From positions 1-64,000 of IMG/VR virus record IMGVR_UViG_3300042731_004037: a DNA stretch of 64,000 nucleotides; one strand, given 5' to 3'. Source of the DNA: a virus. The position numbers and the translations under genes are program-made. Each line of letters begins with the position of its first letter. The first letter of the stretch is position 1. Positions 35,972 to 44,997 of this stretch are shown here, piece by piece. The notes beneath the pieces are model-generated. The model ran no database searches. It was given only the letters and a program-made list of their open reading frames with translations, and was not told the origin of the DNA.

Positions 35972-36984
35972 AGAACCCTTATGAAGTGCTCGGCGTTAAA
36001 AATGATGCCACTCAAGAGGAAATCAAAAAAGTATATAGAAAACTTGCTTTGCAATACCACCCAGATAGAAATTCAAGTGATCCTGAGGCCGAAAATAAAT
36101 TTAAGGATCTATCTGCAGCTTATGAAATCTTAAGCGATCCACAGAAACGACAACAATACGATAGGTATGGTAGCGATTATGATAAATTTAATGGAATAGA
36201 TCCATTCGAACATATAAGAAATTCTGTATTTAGCATAGGATTTGACGACTTTCTCAATCAACGACAAAGTACACGTGGAGATGATTTACGTCATACAATA
36301 TATATAGATTTTATGGAATCAGTAAAAGGATGTACTAAAAAGATATCTATACAATATCCACATAAATGTTCAGCATGTAATGGAAATGGGTCAAAGGATG
36401 GCAATAGTGTAGATAAATGTGATGATTGTGCTGGCGTTGGTAAAATAGGGTATAACCAAGGCTTTATGCATATTTTACAAACATGCCACAAATGTAATGG
36501 AACTGGAAATAATATAAAAGAAAAATGTACGATTTGCTTCGGTAAAGGTACAGTCACAAATAATGAAAATATTAAAATTAATATACCCGCTGGTATAGAT
36601 AATGGAACTACTATGCGTATATTAGGAAAGGGTATGCCTAGTTCACATGGTACGGAACCTGGCAATTTGTATTTATCAGTTGCTATAAAACCTCATGATA
36701 GGTATAAAAGGAATGGCCTGAATATTATATCTGAAGAATATATTAACTATATTGATGCTATATTGGGTACTAAGGTTCAAGTTGATACGGTTCATGGCAA
36801 AATCAAATTAACTATACCACAAGGTACTCAACCAAATGACATATTAAAGATATCTGGTAAAGGTATAATACAAAAGTCCAATAAAGGAAATCACTTGGTT
36901 GTCGTAAAAATATGTATACCAAAGCAGACATCAAATGAAGAAAAAGAATTATTAAATAAATTAAAGAATGTAATGCATGAATAA
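35968..36984 (+). CDS. dnaJ: DnaJ/Hsp40 co-chaperone
   Basis: 338 residues, start coupled to ruvC (ATGA). J domain with HPD at 31-33. A short Gly/Phe-poor linker follows. The zinc domain has four CxxCxGxG-type repeats ([32 protein letters not shown]) at ~130-200. C-terminal substrate-binding domains carry [16 protein letters not shown]. It is a complete type-I DnaJ, which stimulates DnaK ATPase. No DnaK is in the window, so host DnaK is the likely partner. Phage replication-complex remodelling (as lambda uses host DnaJ) and folding are both possible roles. Confidence 0.95.
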   Translation: MKNPYEVLGVKNDATQEEIKKVYRKLALQYHPDRNSSDPEAENKFKDLSAAYEILSDPQKRQQYDRYGSDYDKFNGIDPFEHIRNSVFSIGFDDFLNQRQSTRGDDLRHTIYIDFMESVKGCTKKISIQYPHKCSACNGNGSKDGNSVDKCDDCAGVGKIGYNQGFMHILQTCHKCNGTGNNIKEKCTICFGKGTVTNNENIKINIPAGIDNGTTMRILGKGMPSSHGTEPGNLYLSVAIKPHDRYKRNGLNIISEEYINYIDAILGTKVQVDTVHGKIKLTIPQGTQPNDILKISGKGIIQKSNKGNHLVVVKICIPKQTSNEEKELLNKLKNVMHE

Positions 36985-37001
36985 TATGTCTGGGAGTAAT
37001 T

Positions 37002-38117
37002 ATGAGTAGACGTAAAACGATGGCAGATACTTGGAAAGAAATGGAAAAACAGCATGGTAACGAAGGTATTTATTCTGGAAATAGTGATATGACCACTTAT
37101 TCAGATGTCATATCTACTGGAAGTTACGCGCTTGATGACGCATTAGGTATTTGGGGGTTACCAAAAGGACATATCGTTCAATTTGCTGGATTTGAACAAT
37201 CTGGTAAAACATTAATGTCTCTGTCTACAATAGCTGAGTGGCAAAAATTAGATTCGACAAATTGGGCTATGTTTATTGACGCGGAATTTACATACCAACA
37301 AGACTGGGCTGAATATTTGGGCGTTGATACATCACGTCTCATGGTTTATAGAGAAAACAAGGGCGCTGAGATATTTTCTAGGTTAGTAGGTGTTCCTGGA
37401 AAACCAAACAAACGAACCGGCGAAGTCAAAAAAGTAAAACCAGGAATTTTAGACATAGAGCTAGAAACAGGTGGTACCGGTCTAGGTGTTATAGTGTTAG
37501 ATAGTGTGGCAGCCATGAGTACTCCAATGGAAGAAGCAAGCAAACCTGGTAAAGCGAATATAGCATTGATGGCAAGATTTTTGCCGCCAGAATTAAGGAA
37601 ACTTACTCCTCTCTTAACATCTACTGGTGTTCTTTTTATTGCAATCAATCAACTTAGATTCCAACCAGAGGTTATGTATGGTGATCCTACTAATTCTCCT
37701 GGTGGCCAAGCATTAAAACATGCCTGTGCTCAAATGATTAATTTCGGTATTATTACTGGTAAAGAGTCTAGAATTGAAGAAGATGGTGATCAAGTTGGTC
37801 ATCATATACGAGCCAAAATACAGAAAAATAAAAAGGCCCCACCGTTTAGAACTGCAGAATTTGGAATTAAATATACCGAAGGTGTAGTGGATAAACACAT
37901 AGAGGTGCGTGATATAGGAGCTCGTTATGGAATAATTCAACGTCCAAATAATAAGATATGGGAATTAGATGGTATAAAATACAATGGAAAAGAAGCCATG
38001 GCTAATATGTTACTTAATAATGAAGAATTACAACATTATGTATTAGAACGTGCTAAGGAAGCTAAAAGAAATTGTGTTAAGCCATTATTACTAAATGATG
38101 AAGATATTGATGAGTGA
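37002..38117 (+). CDS. recA: RecA/UvsX-type recombinase
   Basis: 371 residues. Walker A is GFEQSGKT (63-70), Walker B is GVIVLDSVAAM (~165), and FIAINQLRFQ follows. A MAW-like region (SRLVGVPGKPNKRTGEVKK) contains an insert relative to bacterial RecA. The C-terminus includes YHG-independent helices and an acidic end (NDEDIDE). It catalyses strand exchange and sits with SSB, RuvC and SbcCD in a full recombination set. The NSPGGQALKH loop is the DNA-binding L2 segment. Confidence 0.93.
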   Translation: MSRRKTMADTWKEMEKQHGNEGIYSGNSDMTTYSDVISTGSYALDDALGIWGLPKGHIVQFAGFEQSGKTLMSLSTIAEWQKLDSTNWAMFIDAEFTYQQDWAEYLGVDTSRLMVYRENKGAEIFSRLVGVPGKPNKRTGEVKKVKPGILDIELETGGTGLGVIVLDSVAAMSTPMEEASKPGKANIALMARFLPPELRKLTPLLTSTGVLFIAINQLRFQPEVMYGDPTNSPGGQALKHACAQMINFGIITGKESRIEEDGDQVGHHIRAKIQKNKKAPPFRTAEFGIKYTEGVVDKHIEVRDIGARYGIIQRPNNKIWELDGIKYNGKEAMANMLLNNEELQHYVLERAKEAKRNCVKPLLLNDEDIDE

Positions 38118-38162
38118 TAATGTAAAAATTAGTATTTTGATAAGATAATCAAGGAGAAATAT

Positions 38163-38546
38163 ATGTTAATAATGTGTAATAATAAAAAGTGTTCTAAAAC
38201 ATCTAATGCTCTTTTAGATACCGAGACTATGGAAGTAATTTGCCAAGAATGTGGCAAACCTATTAGTAATATATCTGAACCCATGAAACGTACTTTGAAA
38301 AGTTTTGGGCAAGTTGTTAGATCAGAGAGACGGGCTTTTACGTTTGCCTGCCCAAATTGTAGAACTAATCGTGAAATAGTTTTGGACCAAAATAACCAGA
38401 CTATATGTAAGATTTGCTACAATCCGATAAAAATACATGCGTCATTCAAGTTGGCAATAGAAGAGGCCGGAGAATTAAAAAAGATAGATACCGGGTTAAA
38501 CAATGGCGCAACAAAGAAAAAGTCTAGAAAAAAGAATAAAAAATGA
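38163..38546 (+). CDS. Double zinc-ribbon protein, unknown
   Basis: 127 residues. Two four-Cys ribbons: MCNNKKC...CQECGKP (residues ~4-40) and FACPNC...CKICYNP (~57-85), then a very basic C-terminus (KKKSRKKNKK). Nucleic-acid binding or an RNA-polymerase accessory role is plausible. It overlaps the TOPRIM gene by four bases. Not assigned to a family. Confidence 0.65.
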   Translation: MLIMCNNKKCSKTSNALLDTETMEVICQECGKPISNISEPMKRTLKSFGQVVRSERRAFTFACPNCRTNREIVLDQNNQTICKICYNPIKIHASFKLAIEEAGELKKIDTGLNNGATKKKSRKKNKK

Positions 38547-39310
38547 ACCAGTTTTTTGTCGAATTAACTAATGTTTGCCATAAGTTATTATTAAATAGTG
38601 AAAATTTAATGTACTACTTGAAGGTACGCAGGGGTGTAACTGACAGAATAATTAGTACTTATAAATTAGGTGCTTTTCCGGAAGATTTACGTAAACTCTA
38701 TAAATATCATAATCTTGATCCAAAAAAACTTAGGGAACAAAATATAATATGGAACGCTGATCATAGCCAATTTAAAATATATCCTATTGTAATTCCAATA
38801 TGCAATACTAGTGGTGTTCCAGTTGCTATTGGTGCAAGAACACTTTTGAGTAATAAAAAACGTAAGCGTCTAGGAGTACCAAAATATAGAAATAGTTCTT
38901 ATAAAAAAACATCTTATTTGTTTGGATTAGATCATTCAATAGAATCAATTCGTGAAACAAATAAAGTATTTGTTGTAGAAGGTTATTTTGATAAAATAAT
39001 GGCCCATCAAAAAGGCATTTATAATGTTGTTGCAACTTGTGGAACAATATTTTCAGAAAGACAATTAATTATTTTGTCTAGATATACTAATAATATATGT
39101 TTACTTTTTGATAATGACGAAGCTGGTAAGACTAGTGCTAGTAAAGTTATGAATAGATTTGGTCGCACTGAGCATATCAATCTAACGTATGAGTTTACTC
39201 CGCGTGGGTATAAGGATTTGGATGAATATTTGCGTAAGGGCGGCGATATAAAATTATTTACTGGAGAAAGGACAAATTTTGATAATGTGGAAATAAAAAC
39301 ATTATGGTAA
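38543..39310 (+). CDS. DnaG-type primase catalytic (TOPRIM) subunit
   Basis: 255 residues. The N-terminal RNAP basic region fragment (YPIVIPICNTSGVPVAIGAR, residues ~80-99) matches the DnaG catalytic N-domain. TOPRIM follows: Glu ~146 in VVEGYFDKIMA and D190/D192 in LLFDNDEAG. The CHC2 zinc domain is missing and is encoded 20 kb upstream (17931), so primase is split into two genes. There is no DnaB-binding C-terminal domain. It makes RNA primers with an unidentified replicative helicase that lies outside the window. Confidence 0.9.
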   Translation: MNQFFVELTNVCHKLLLNSENLMYYLKVRRGVTDRIISTYKLGAFPEDLRKLYKYHNLDPKKLREQNIIWNADHSQFKIYPIVIPICNTSGVPVAIGARTLLSNKKRKRLGVPKYRNSSYKKTSYLFGLDHSIESIRETNKVFVVEGYFDKIMAHQKGIYNVVATCGTIFSERQLIILSRYTNNICLLFDNDEAGKTSASKVMNRFGRTEHINLTYEFTPRGYKDLDEYLRKGGDIKLFTGERTNFDNVEIKTLW

Positions 39311-39324
39311 ATTAGGAGGAATGA

Positions 39325-39783
39325 ATGCCAAAAAATTTTACCTGTAGTAGTTCGGGGGACCCAGATATTTCTAATAACTATGTAGAAATAAGTATTGATC
39401 CTAATTTGCTTAATAATTTTTCTAATGAAGAAGGAATGAGTGCTTTTTTATCTACTCAATCATGTTCTGAAGAATTTCAAAAACTTAGAAATGAATTACT
39501 TAGTGAGGTAATGTATGTGGTAGAAAACTGTCTTACTGATAAACAAAAAGAAGTAATGAAAATGACGTATTTAGAAGGTAAGACTCAAAACGAGATATCG
39601 AGTGAACTTGGAAAACATCAGACTACTATACATAAAATACTTCAGGGTAATATAGACTATAATAATCAAAAAAAGCGATACGGAGGGGCTTTAAAGAAGA
39701 TAAGAAAGTTGTGCGCTAATAATAAGAAAATAATAGAAATATTAAAAAAAATGCGAGAAGAGTGCTTGACTTGTGAATATTAA
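39325..39783 (+). CDS. Sigma region-4-like HTH regulator
   Basis: 152 residues. A clear sigma-70 region 4 helix-turn-helix lies at ~73-110 (LTDKQKEVMKMTYLEGKTQ, then EISSELGKHQTTIHKIL). No region 2 is visible, so it is not a complete sigma factor. It may be a transcription regulator or an anti-sigma/appropriator. AGGAGG Shine-Dalgarno. Its relation to the sigma factor at 26440 is open. Confidence 0.72.
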   Translation: MPKNFTCSSSGDPDISNNYVEISIDPNLLNNFSNEEGMSAFLSTQSCSEEFQKLRNELLSEVMYVVENCLTDKQKEVMKMTYLEGKTQNEISSELGKHQTTIHKILQGNIDYNNQKKRYGGALKKIRKLCANNKKIIEILKKMREECLTCEY

Positions 39784-39818
39784 GTTTATTGGGTCTTTAA
39801 AAAAGAAAGTTGAACAAT

Positions 39819-40286
39819 ATGAATGTCATACTTATTGGAGAAGATGGTAGAAAAGTTGGTAATATGTCTATCGAGATTGCAGAACAAAAGGCTAAAGAAT
39901 TTAATAAAAGCATTATAATGGTGGCCAAAAATGTATATAGGATGGTCGATGCCGGCAAATTAAAATATGAACAGAGGAAACGCCAAAAGAAACAAAGATC
40001 ACATAGAAGAACCCATAAAGTTAAAGAAGTTAAAATTGGTCCTTCGATAGACAAACACGATTTGGATATAAAATTAAAACATATTAAAGAATTTCTTGGA
40101 AAAGGTTTAAAAACCAAGATAACTATGCAATTTAGAGCAAGGCAAATAGTATTAAAAGATATTGGTTTAGAAAAAATGAATTTTATAATTAATTCATTGC
40201 TTAATTCTGATCTAGCAGTGGTAGATAAAATGTCTGAATTCGATGGACGAAATTTAACTGCATTCTTGATTCCTACCAAAAAATAG
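39819..40286 (+). CDS. infC: Translation initiation factor IF-3
   Basis: 155 residues from ATG 39819 (TTG 39810 also in frame). The N-domain starts NVILIGEDGRKVG and runs to YRMVDAGKLKYEQRKRQKK, the conserved link to the basic linker. The C-domain contains VKEVKIGPSIDKHDLDIKL and FLGKGLKTKITMQFRARQ, matching the family pattern of IF-3. It controls start-codon fidelity and 30S recycling. A phage IF-3 could favour phage messages or alter non-AUG starts, and several genes here use GTG or TTG. It closes the transcription unit and a terminator follows. Confidence 0.93.
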   Translation: MNVILIGEDGRKVGNMSIEIAEQKAKEFNKSIIMVAKNVYRMVDAGKLKYEQRKRQKKQRSHRRTHKVKEVKIGPSIDKHDLDIKLKHIKEFLGKGLKTKITMQFRARQIVLKDIGLEKMNFIINSLLNSDLAVVDKMSEFDGRNLTAFLIPTKK

Positions 40287-40310
40287 ACAAATATAAAGAT
40301 TTAATTAAGT

Positions 40311-40342
40311 GCCGGATAATCTTTTGGTTATCCGGCTTTTTT
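40311..40342 (+). terminator. Strong Rho-independent terminator after infC
   Basis: Perfect 9-bp stem GCCGGATAA/TTATCCGGC with loop TCTTTTGG, followed by six T. It closes the DNA-metabolism block. Confidence 0.93.
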
Positions 40343-40366
40343 GCGTTTTAAAATAATCATTTATCC

Positions 40367-40391
40367 CATCCGAATTTTTTCGCTCCGGATG
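40367..40391 (+). other. Second hairpin in the same intergenic gap
   Basis: A 6-bp inverted repeat CATCCG/CGGATG with a T-rich loop, 25 bases after the terminator. The gap 40343-40537 otherwise holds a TATAAATC box (40443-40450) and no gene. It may be a backup terminator or a late-promoter region. Confidence 0.4.
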
Positions 40392-40537
40392 CAAAAAATC
40401 CCGTCGATTTTTTTATTTTAATATAAAAATCTCCCATCTTACTATAAATCCACGCTTTCTATCAATATTCTATTCTAATAGTGTCGGGAGTGGTTTATCC
40501 AGTCCCTATATTTGAAAATTTTCGTAGGAGCTGTGTA

Positions 40538-41254
40538 ATGGAAACTTTAGATTGGACTAAATTAGCCAAGGATGTGACACCTAATAATAGTAAAATACCG
40601 TATGAATCAAACAAACATCTATTCACAAAAATTGCATTTGATGTGTTTCAATTGAACTCTTCTCCCGTAGAATCATTATGGATTTTGGAAGAGAGTGATG
40701 ATGGAGACCAATATCTGGTTGCTCAATATGATGACGTTGAGTCTCAAGCGCTAGAAGTTAAAAGCCATTGGAAAGCATTATCAGATCGCGGTGGCCGAAA
40801 TATCACTCTTGTGTATAAAAATTATCCTATTCAACGATTTTCTTCATCCGAATATGGGTTCACAAATAAAGATATACATATTTTCCAAAAAAGTCTAATT
40901 AATAAATTGGCATCAGATAAAAATTTTACATCTAAATTTTTAAATTCACAGCCAAAAGATAAATTAAATTCTTTAGTTTCGAGATTTCCTGAATTACGAT
41001 CGTTGGCTGCTGAGCCACCAACAGAATGGGAACGACAAAATGATCCTTACTGGCAAGAAAGACGAGATTATGAAGAAGATTTGAGTAAAGGATTTGAAGA
41101 AGAACCATTAGGGCAAGAATCCGTTGATCGAGAAGACGACATTGCAGAAGCTGTTCAAATGGCAGCTTATGCGATTCGAAAAGTTGGAGATTTTGATAGA
41201 GAACAAATAGTAGATATATTAAACAAACTTAATGCAGAGTTTTTGGAAGCATAA
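40538..41254 (+). CDS. First gene of the virion module, unknown
   Basis: 238 residues from ATG 40538 (TAGGAGC upstream; an upstream ATG at 40481 is also in frame). The C-terminal half is acidic (EERQ-rich: EWERQNDPYWQERRDYEED) and ends in a helical segment (IAEAVQMAAYAIRKVGDFD). No family recognised. Position after the strong terminator suggests it opens the late/virion transcript. Confidence 0.6.
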   Translation: METLDWTKLAKDVTPNNSKIPYESNKHLFTKIAFDVFQLNSSPVESLWILEESDDGDQYLVAQYDDVESQALEVKSHWKALSDRGGRNITLVYKNYPIQRFSSSEYGFTNKDIHIFQKSLINKLASDKNFTSKFLNSQPKDKLNSLVSRFPELRSLAAEPPTEWERQNDPYWQERRDYEEDLSKGFEEEPLGQESVDREDDIAEAVQMAAYAIRKVGDFDREQIVDILNKLNAEFLEA

Positions 41255-41275
41255 TTTTTGGAGGAGAACACAAAC

Positions 41276-43006
41276 ATGACTGGCAGTTTAAACATTGGCG
41301 AATTAGCCCGAATCGCTAAAGCAGCGCTCGATGCTACAACAAATGGGCAAGAGTTTATGCTTGAGGACGTTTATAATGTTACTCGTGCTGCATATGAACG
41401 TTATCCAGAGGATCCTGTTATTAGGCAGGTTGCATCTACTATTGAAAAAATGGCAGAGAAGGCTCCTCCAGGTGAAATTATAAATCAATCTCAAATATCT
41501 GAAATTCACAATCATTTTGTTCGTTTGAGCGGTGAATCTAAATTTAGAGACATCTTGGGTCATCTTCTTTTGAATAAGAAGGCCGATTTTTCGTCAAGGA
41601 ACCAGGATTATACTAGAATGAATCGTATTGATGCCGAGGATTCACATATAACGACAGATGATATGACTAATCCAAATCTTGTAAATGCTTTAACATCAGT
41701 ATTTGGTGGAAGTATTGATTCAATTAAAGCATTTGATCAAAGGATTGCTCAGGACGGAATAGGGTTTGTATCAGCGGAACTTCAGGCACTTGGACAAAAA
41801 GATTATGATGTGGAAATAATGGGCGGAGACCCTAATATTATAGTATATGCAGCACATTTTAATACAAGGAAGGGTAGAGTGACAGTTGCTATCCCTACCG
41901 AAATTAGAGATAACAGGGTTCTATTTCCTAGTACTTTTGTCGCTAATACACATCTCAAAGAGCTTACACAGAATAATCTGGAATATTTTATTGATGCTAA
42001 ATCAGAAAGTAATGACTTCAGTGTTCCAAAAGCTTCTGATGTATTAACAGTGGTTGGTATTTTAACTGGATATACTAAAATGGCGGCCACAGACGATGAA
42101 ATGCGTACTAATATTGAAGGGTTATTTGAAGATGCTGATAAAGATATAGACATGAATGTACCAAATCTTTTTGTTAATCGCGAATATGAAGAGGGAAGAC
42201 CGAATATTGACACAACGCAAAATGTTGAGATGCCGCAAGAACTTGCACATCTAGCTAGAGATTTTGAAGACGATATTCTCGAAGCTGCCAGTATATTTGG
42301 TATGGATACGATTCGCAAAGGTAAAGAAATGGTTGCCAAAGAGTTAATATCGGCAGGATTTAAGAATGCTCAAGTAAAATTTGGCAGCGAAAGTGGGGAC
42401 TCTGTTGTTTATTTGGCTACTATTAATACTCCTAAAGGACCAGCTGAAATAGAAGTCCCAATTGAAATGCAAGCAGTAGCTGGTGATAAATATTTACCGT
42501 TGTTACCAACTTATTTCGCTTATGATGGATTAGTTGAGGATTTTACAACTTATAAGCTACAACGTTTTGCTATAAGTTTGCCAGCGCCTTCCAGTTCAAA
42601 TATATCTTGTTCAACAGCATTTTCTTATATGACTCTTCCGGAATTGAAAGATGAGATACTTAAAGCGGCTAGCGACAAAGATTATGTTACATGTGAAGCA
42701 GTGCTAGGAGAGATAGAAGATAAATTTCCTGAAGAGGATTTTAAAAATGCTGTCGCAGATTATCATTATATTCTTATGCAGCAAGCTAATTTGGAAAATA
42801 ATGAACAAAAATCATGTTCAAAAATGATTCCAGCTGGTCAAGGGTCTATATATCCTCGTTGTGGGCATTTTGGTGTGCCAATGCACAAGGTAGTAGTTGG
42901 AGAGGATGGTAATTGCAGACTACGTACGGCAGTAGAAAGAGAAAAGCTGAATCCAAGCAATGAAAGTGGAGCAGCTATGAGTTCAGCTAAAATATTTATG
43001 GCATAA
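41276..43006 (+). CDS. Structural-type protein with an internal domain duplication
   Basis: 576 residues from ATG 41276 (GGAGGAG upstream). Two homologous ~80-residue domains can be aligned by eye at ~160-240 and ~360-440: (V/E)SAELQALG...VYAAHFNTRKGRVTVAIPTE and VAKELISAG...VYLATINTPKGPAEIEVPIE. A C-terminal Cys/His element (SIYPRCGHFG) and a basic tail follow. Neighbours and lack of catalytic motifs suggest a virion component. Not recognised. Confidence 0.65.
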   Translation: MTGSLNIGELARIAKAALDATTNGQEFMLEDVYNVTRAAYERYPEDPVIRQVASTIEKMAEKAPPGEIINQSQISEIHNHFVRLSGESKFRDILGHLLLNKKADFSSRNQDYTRMNRIDAEDSHITTDDMTNPNLVNALTSVFGGSIDSIKAFDQRIAQDGIGFVSAELQALGQKDYDVEIMGGDPNIIVYAAHFNTRKGRVTVAIPTEIRDNRVLFPSTFVANTHLKELTQNNLEYFIDAKSESNDFSVPKASDVLTVVGILTGYTKMAATDDEMRTNIEGLFEDADKDIDMNVPNLFVNREYEEGRPNIDTTQNVEMPQELAHLARDFEDDILEAASIFGMDTIRKGKEMVAKELISAGFKNAQVKFGSESGDSVVYLATINTPKGPAEIEVPIEMQAVAGDKYLPLLPTYFAYDGLVEDFTTYKLQRFAISLPAPSSSNISCSTAFSYMTLPELKDEILKAASDKDYVTCEAVLGEIEDKFPEEDFKNAVADYHYILMQQANLENNEQKSCSKMIPAGQGSIYPRCGHFGVPMHKVVVGEDGNCRLRTAVEREKLNPSNESGAAMSSAKIFMA

Positions 43007-43016
43007 GGGGAAAAAA

Positions 43017-44153
43017 ATGACATTTGATATAAAAGAACTAATAGCTTTAGCTGATCATTTAGATGAGAAAGGTGAATTTGAAAAAGCTGCAGCAATTGAT
43101 GGTTTAATTGAGGGTTTGTCTAAATTGAATAACAATGTAGTAAAAAATGGAAATGAAGTGTCTTTGGACTTACCAGAATATGAACCAGTAGAATCATATC
43201 AAGAAACTAAAGTACCATTAGTAGAAAGTATACCAGGTGCTAGAGAACAATCATCAACAATACCTAAAATGGTTAAAGAATTTTTGAGCAATCCAACGGC
43301 AGAACGTTATGATGAATTAGTACATGAATTAGCAAAATATATAAAATGGTCAGAAGAATATGGCCCTGGAGAAGGTGGAATATTTGCTGGACTCAAGAAT
43401 CAAATGCAAAAACATGCAGATTACGAAGATAGATATATAGAAGAAGATGAGTTTGGCAAAGTTGATTGGGTAAATCATATTTTAACTTTCTTGGATGTGT
43501 ATTTTAAGCATCCACATGAAAATAATCTGAATAATCTGAAAAAGCTTTTGGATAATCATTATGAACAATATGGTGTAAAGGATGATGAAGGTGCTCTTCC
43601 TCCTCCAGCAGAACACCAGGAGTTGAGTCTTGGCGCTACAGGCAAGACATTTGAAAAACTCGCTGATTTAGCCGATAGATTAGATAAAGTCGGGGCAATT
43701 GAAGAGGCAAATCTTATAGACAATTTTATTAAAAAGCAGGCTGAAGATTTTTTAGACTATAAAGGTGAAGGTGATACAGAACAAAGCAAGAGGTATGATT
43801 CTAAATATCACCATTCCCTTCAAACCCGAGAACCGAAAACTGAGCAAGAAAGGATAGATCGCGAAGGGAGAGATAAACATCATGTTAATACACAACAACA
43901 TGTAGATGCTGGGCATTTAAGCATTCGTCATTGCCCACAACATATTGGTGTGATGATGGGTAGGATTGGAGAAAATACTTATCAATGCCCGATAGATGGC
44001 CAGGTGTATAATTGGGAAACTGGATGGACAGATTATGATGGGAATGAACATCCAGGATCTTCGGTTGCTGCACAAACTCCTGATTCTGCTGGCTATTCTG
44101 TACCACATAGACTGTTTGACTCAAGGGAGAAAATTCTAAATGTCGTCAATTAA
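43017..44153 (+). CDS. Virion-module protein with two LDxxGxxEEA helical motifs
   Basis: 378 residues. A helix-rich motif of the form A-D-x-L-D-x-x-G-x-x-E-x-A-x-x-I-D occurs at the N-terminus (ADHLDEKGEFEKAAAIDGL) and again near residues 220-236 (ADRLDKVGAIEEANLIDNF). A C-terminal zinc-like element has C-x-H and C-x-I-D-G (RHCPQHIGVMM...YQCPIDG). It contains HLSIRHC, resembling a motif in three other proteins of the module. Function unknown. Confidence 0.65.
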   Translation: MTFDIKELIALADHLDEKGEFEKAAAIDGLIEGLSKLNNNVVKNGNEVSLDLPEYEPVESYQETKVPLVESIPGAREQSSTIPKMVKEFLSNPTAERYDELVHELAKYIKWSEEYGPGEGGIFAGLKNQMQKHADYEDRYIEEDEFGKVDWVNHILTFLDVYFKHPHENNLNNLKKLLDNHYEQYGVKDDEGALPPPAEHQELSLGATGKTFEKLADLADRLDKVGAIEEANLIDNFIKKQAEDFLDYKGEGDTEQSKRYDSKYHHSLQTREPKTEQERIDREGRDKHHVNTQQHVDAGHLSIRHCPQHIGVMMGRIGENTYQCPIDGQVYNWETGWTDYDGNEHPGSSVAAQTPDSAGYSVPHRLFDSREKILNVVN

Positions 44154-44272
44154 GAAATGTGGTAAGTATTGTCAACAAAATAAAGACTGGAAAATGTCCT
44201 AATAGTTCACAAACATATAATCTTGTAAAAGGCTACTATAATGAACATCGCGGCAAAGAGATTCGATTATGA
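44140..44272 (+). pseudogene. Small Cys-containing gene interrupted by one base
   Basis: ATG 44140 opens MSSIKKCGKYCQQNKDW and stops at 44202. Removing one A from the A4 run at 44191-44194 lets the frame continue as KCPNSSQTYNLVKGYYNEHRG to TGA 44270-44272, which overlaps the next gene's ATG as ATGA. That overlap, typical here, supports a real ~43-residue gene. It may be a sequencing error or a genuine frameshift. Confidence 0.45.
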
Positions 44273-44997
44273 GTAAGAAAATATTAAATCATCCAGATAA
44301 AGAAATAATAATTGAGAAACTTAATAACGGAGAATCTGTCAGAAAAATAGAAGCTTGGTTAAAATCTAAATATTCTAGTAATAAGAAATTATGGCTTTCG
44401 TCGGTAACACTTCAAAAATTTAGAAAAGATAATTTACAATTAGAAGGAAAAGTTCTTAAAGATATACAAGAAGCCGGACGCACTCAAAAACAAATAGAAG
44501 AGGAACAAGAACGGCAAAAGCAGCTTGAAGCCTCAGATGCTTATAATCGTAAGATAAATGAAATAGTTGATTCCAAACTAGATGTGGCAAGAAGAATATT
44601 GGAATTAGACAAAATTATAGAAACGAGAATGGAATATTGGTTTAACGCTGTAGCAAGTGGTGAAGAACAAGCATCTAAAGGAGATAAAGAATTAAGGCAA
44701 TTTATGGACAGACAAATGAATTTGCTTGGCCAGTATAAAAAATTTGTAGAAGGATTGGCAGATAAAACTGTTGATCATAATGTAAATATTACTGTGTTTA
44801 ACGATCAAATAGTAATGATACAGGATGTAATACGCGAATGTATTGATTATTTTGAACCGGAGAAGGCAATGATGTTTTTAGAAAGACTTAATAGAAAAAT
44901 ATCTAATACATCATATAGACCACAAGCATTATTAGAGCCAGTAAAATTAGAAGACCTACAAGATGCCGAATTCGAAGAGGAACTCGATGATAAATAA
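44269..44997 (+). CDS. Putative small terminase subunit (HTH, coiled coil)
   Basis: 242 residues. The N-terminal ~60 residues look like a helix-turn-helix (NGESVRKIEAWLKSKYSSNK), followed by a long coiled coil (KQIEEEQERQKQLEAS). A mixed helical C-terminal half ends with an acidic tail (DAEFEEELDDK). This layout (DNA-binding, oligomerising, acidic end) fits phage TerS, but no sequence signature proves it, and TerL lies 7.6 kb downstream. ATGA start overlap with the previous gene. Confidence 0.45.
   Translation: MSKKILNHPDKEIIIEKLNNGESVRKIEAWLKSKYSSNKKLWLSSVTLQKFRKDNLQLEGKVLKDIQEAGRTQKQIEEEQERQKQLEASDAYNRKINEIVDSKLDVARRILELDKIIETRMEYWFNAVASGEEQASKGDKELRQFMDRQMNLLGQYKKFVEGLADKTVDHNVNITVFNDQIVMIQDVIRECIDYFEPEKAMMFLERLNRKISNTSYRPQALLEPVKLEDLQDAEFEEELDDK

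Noticed and set aside
39797-40279. 160-codon antisense frame opposite IF-3
   Set aside because: IF-3 signatures are clear on the + strand; the reverse frame is Leu/Phe-rich with no motif.
44269-44997. Firm assignment as small terminase
   Set aside because: Only layout supports it; kept as a low-confidence candidate rather than a definite call.
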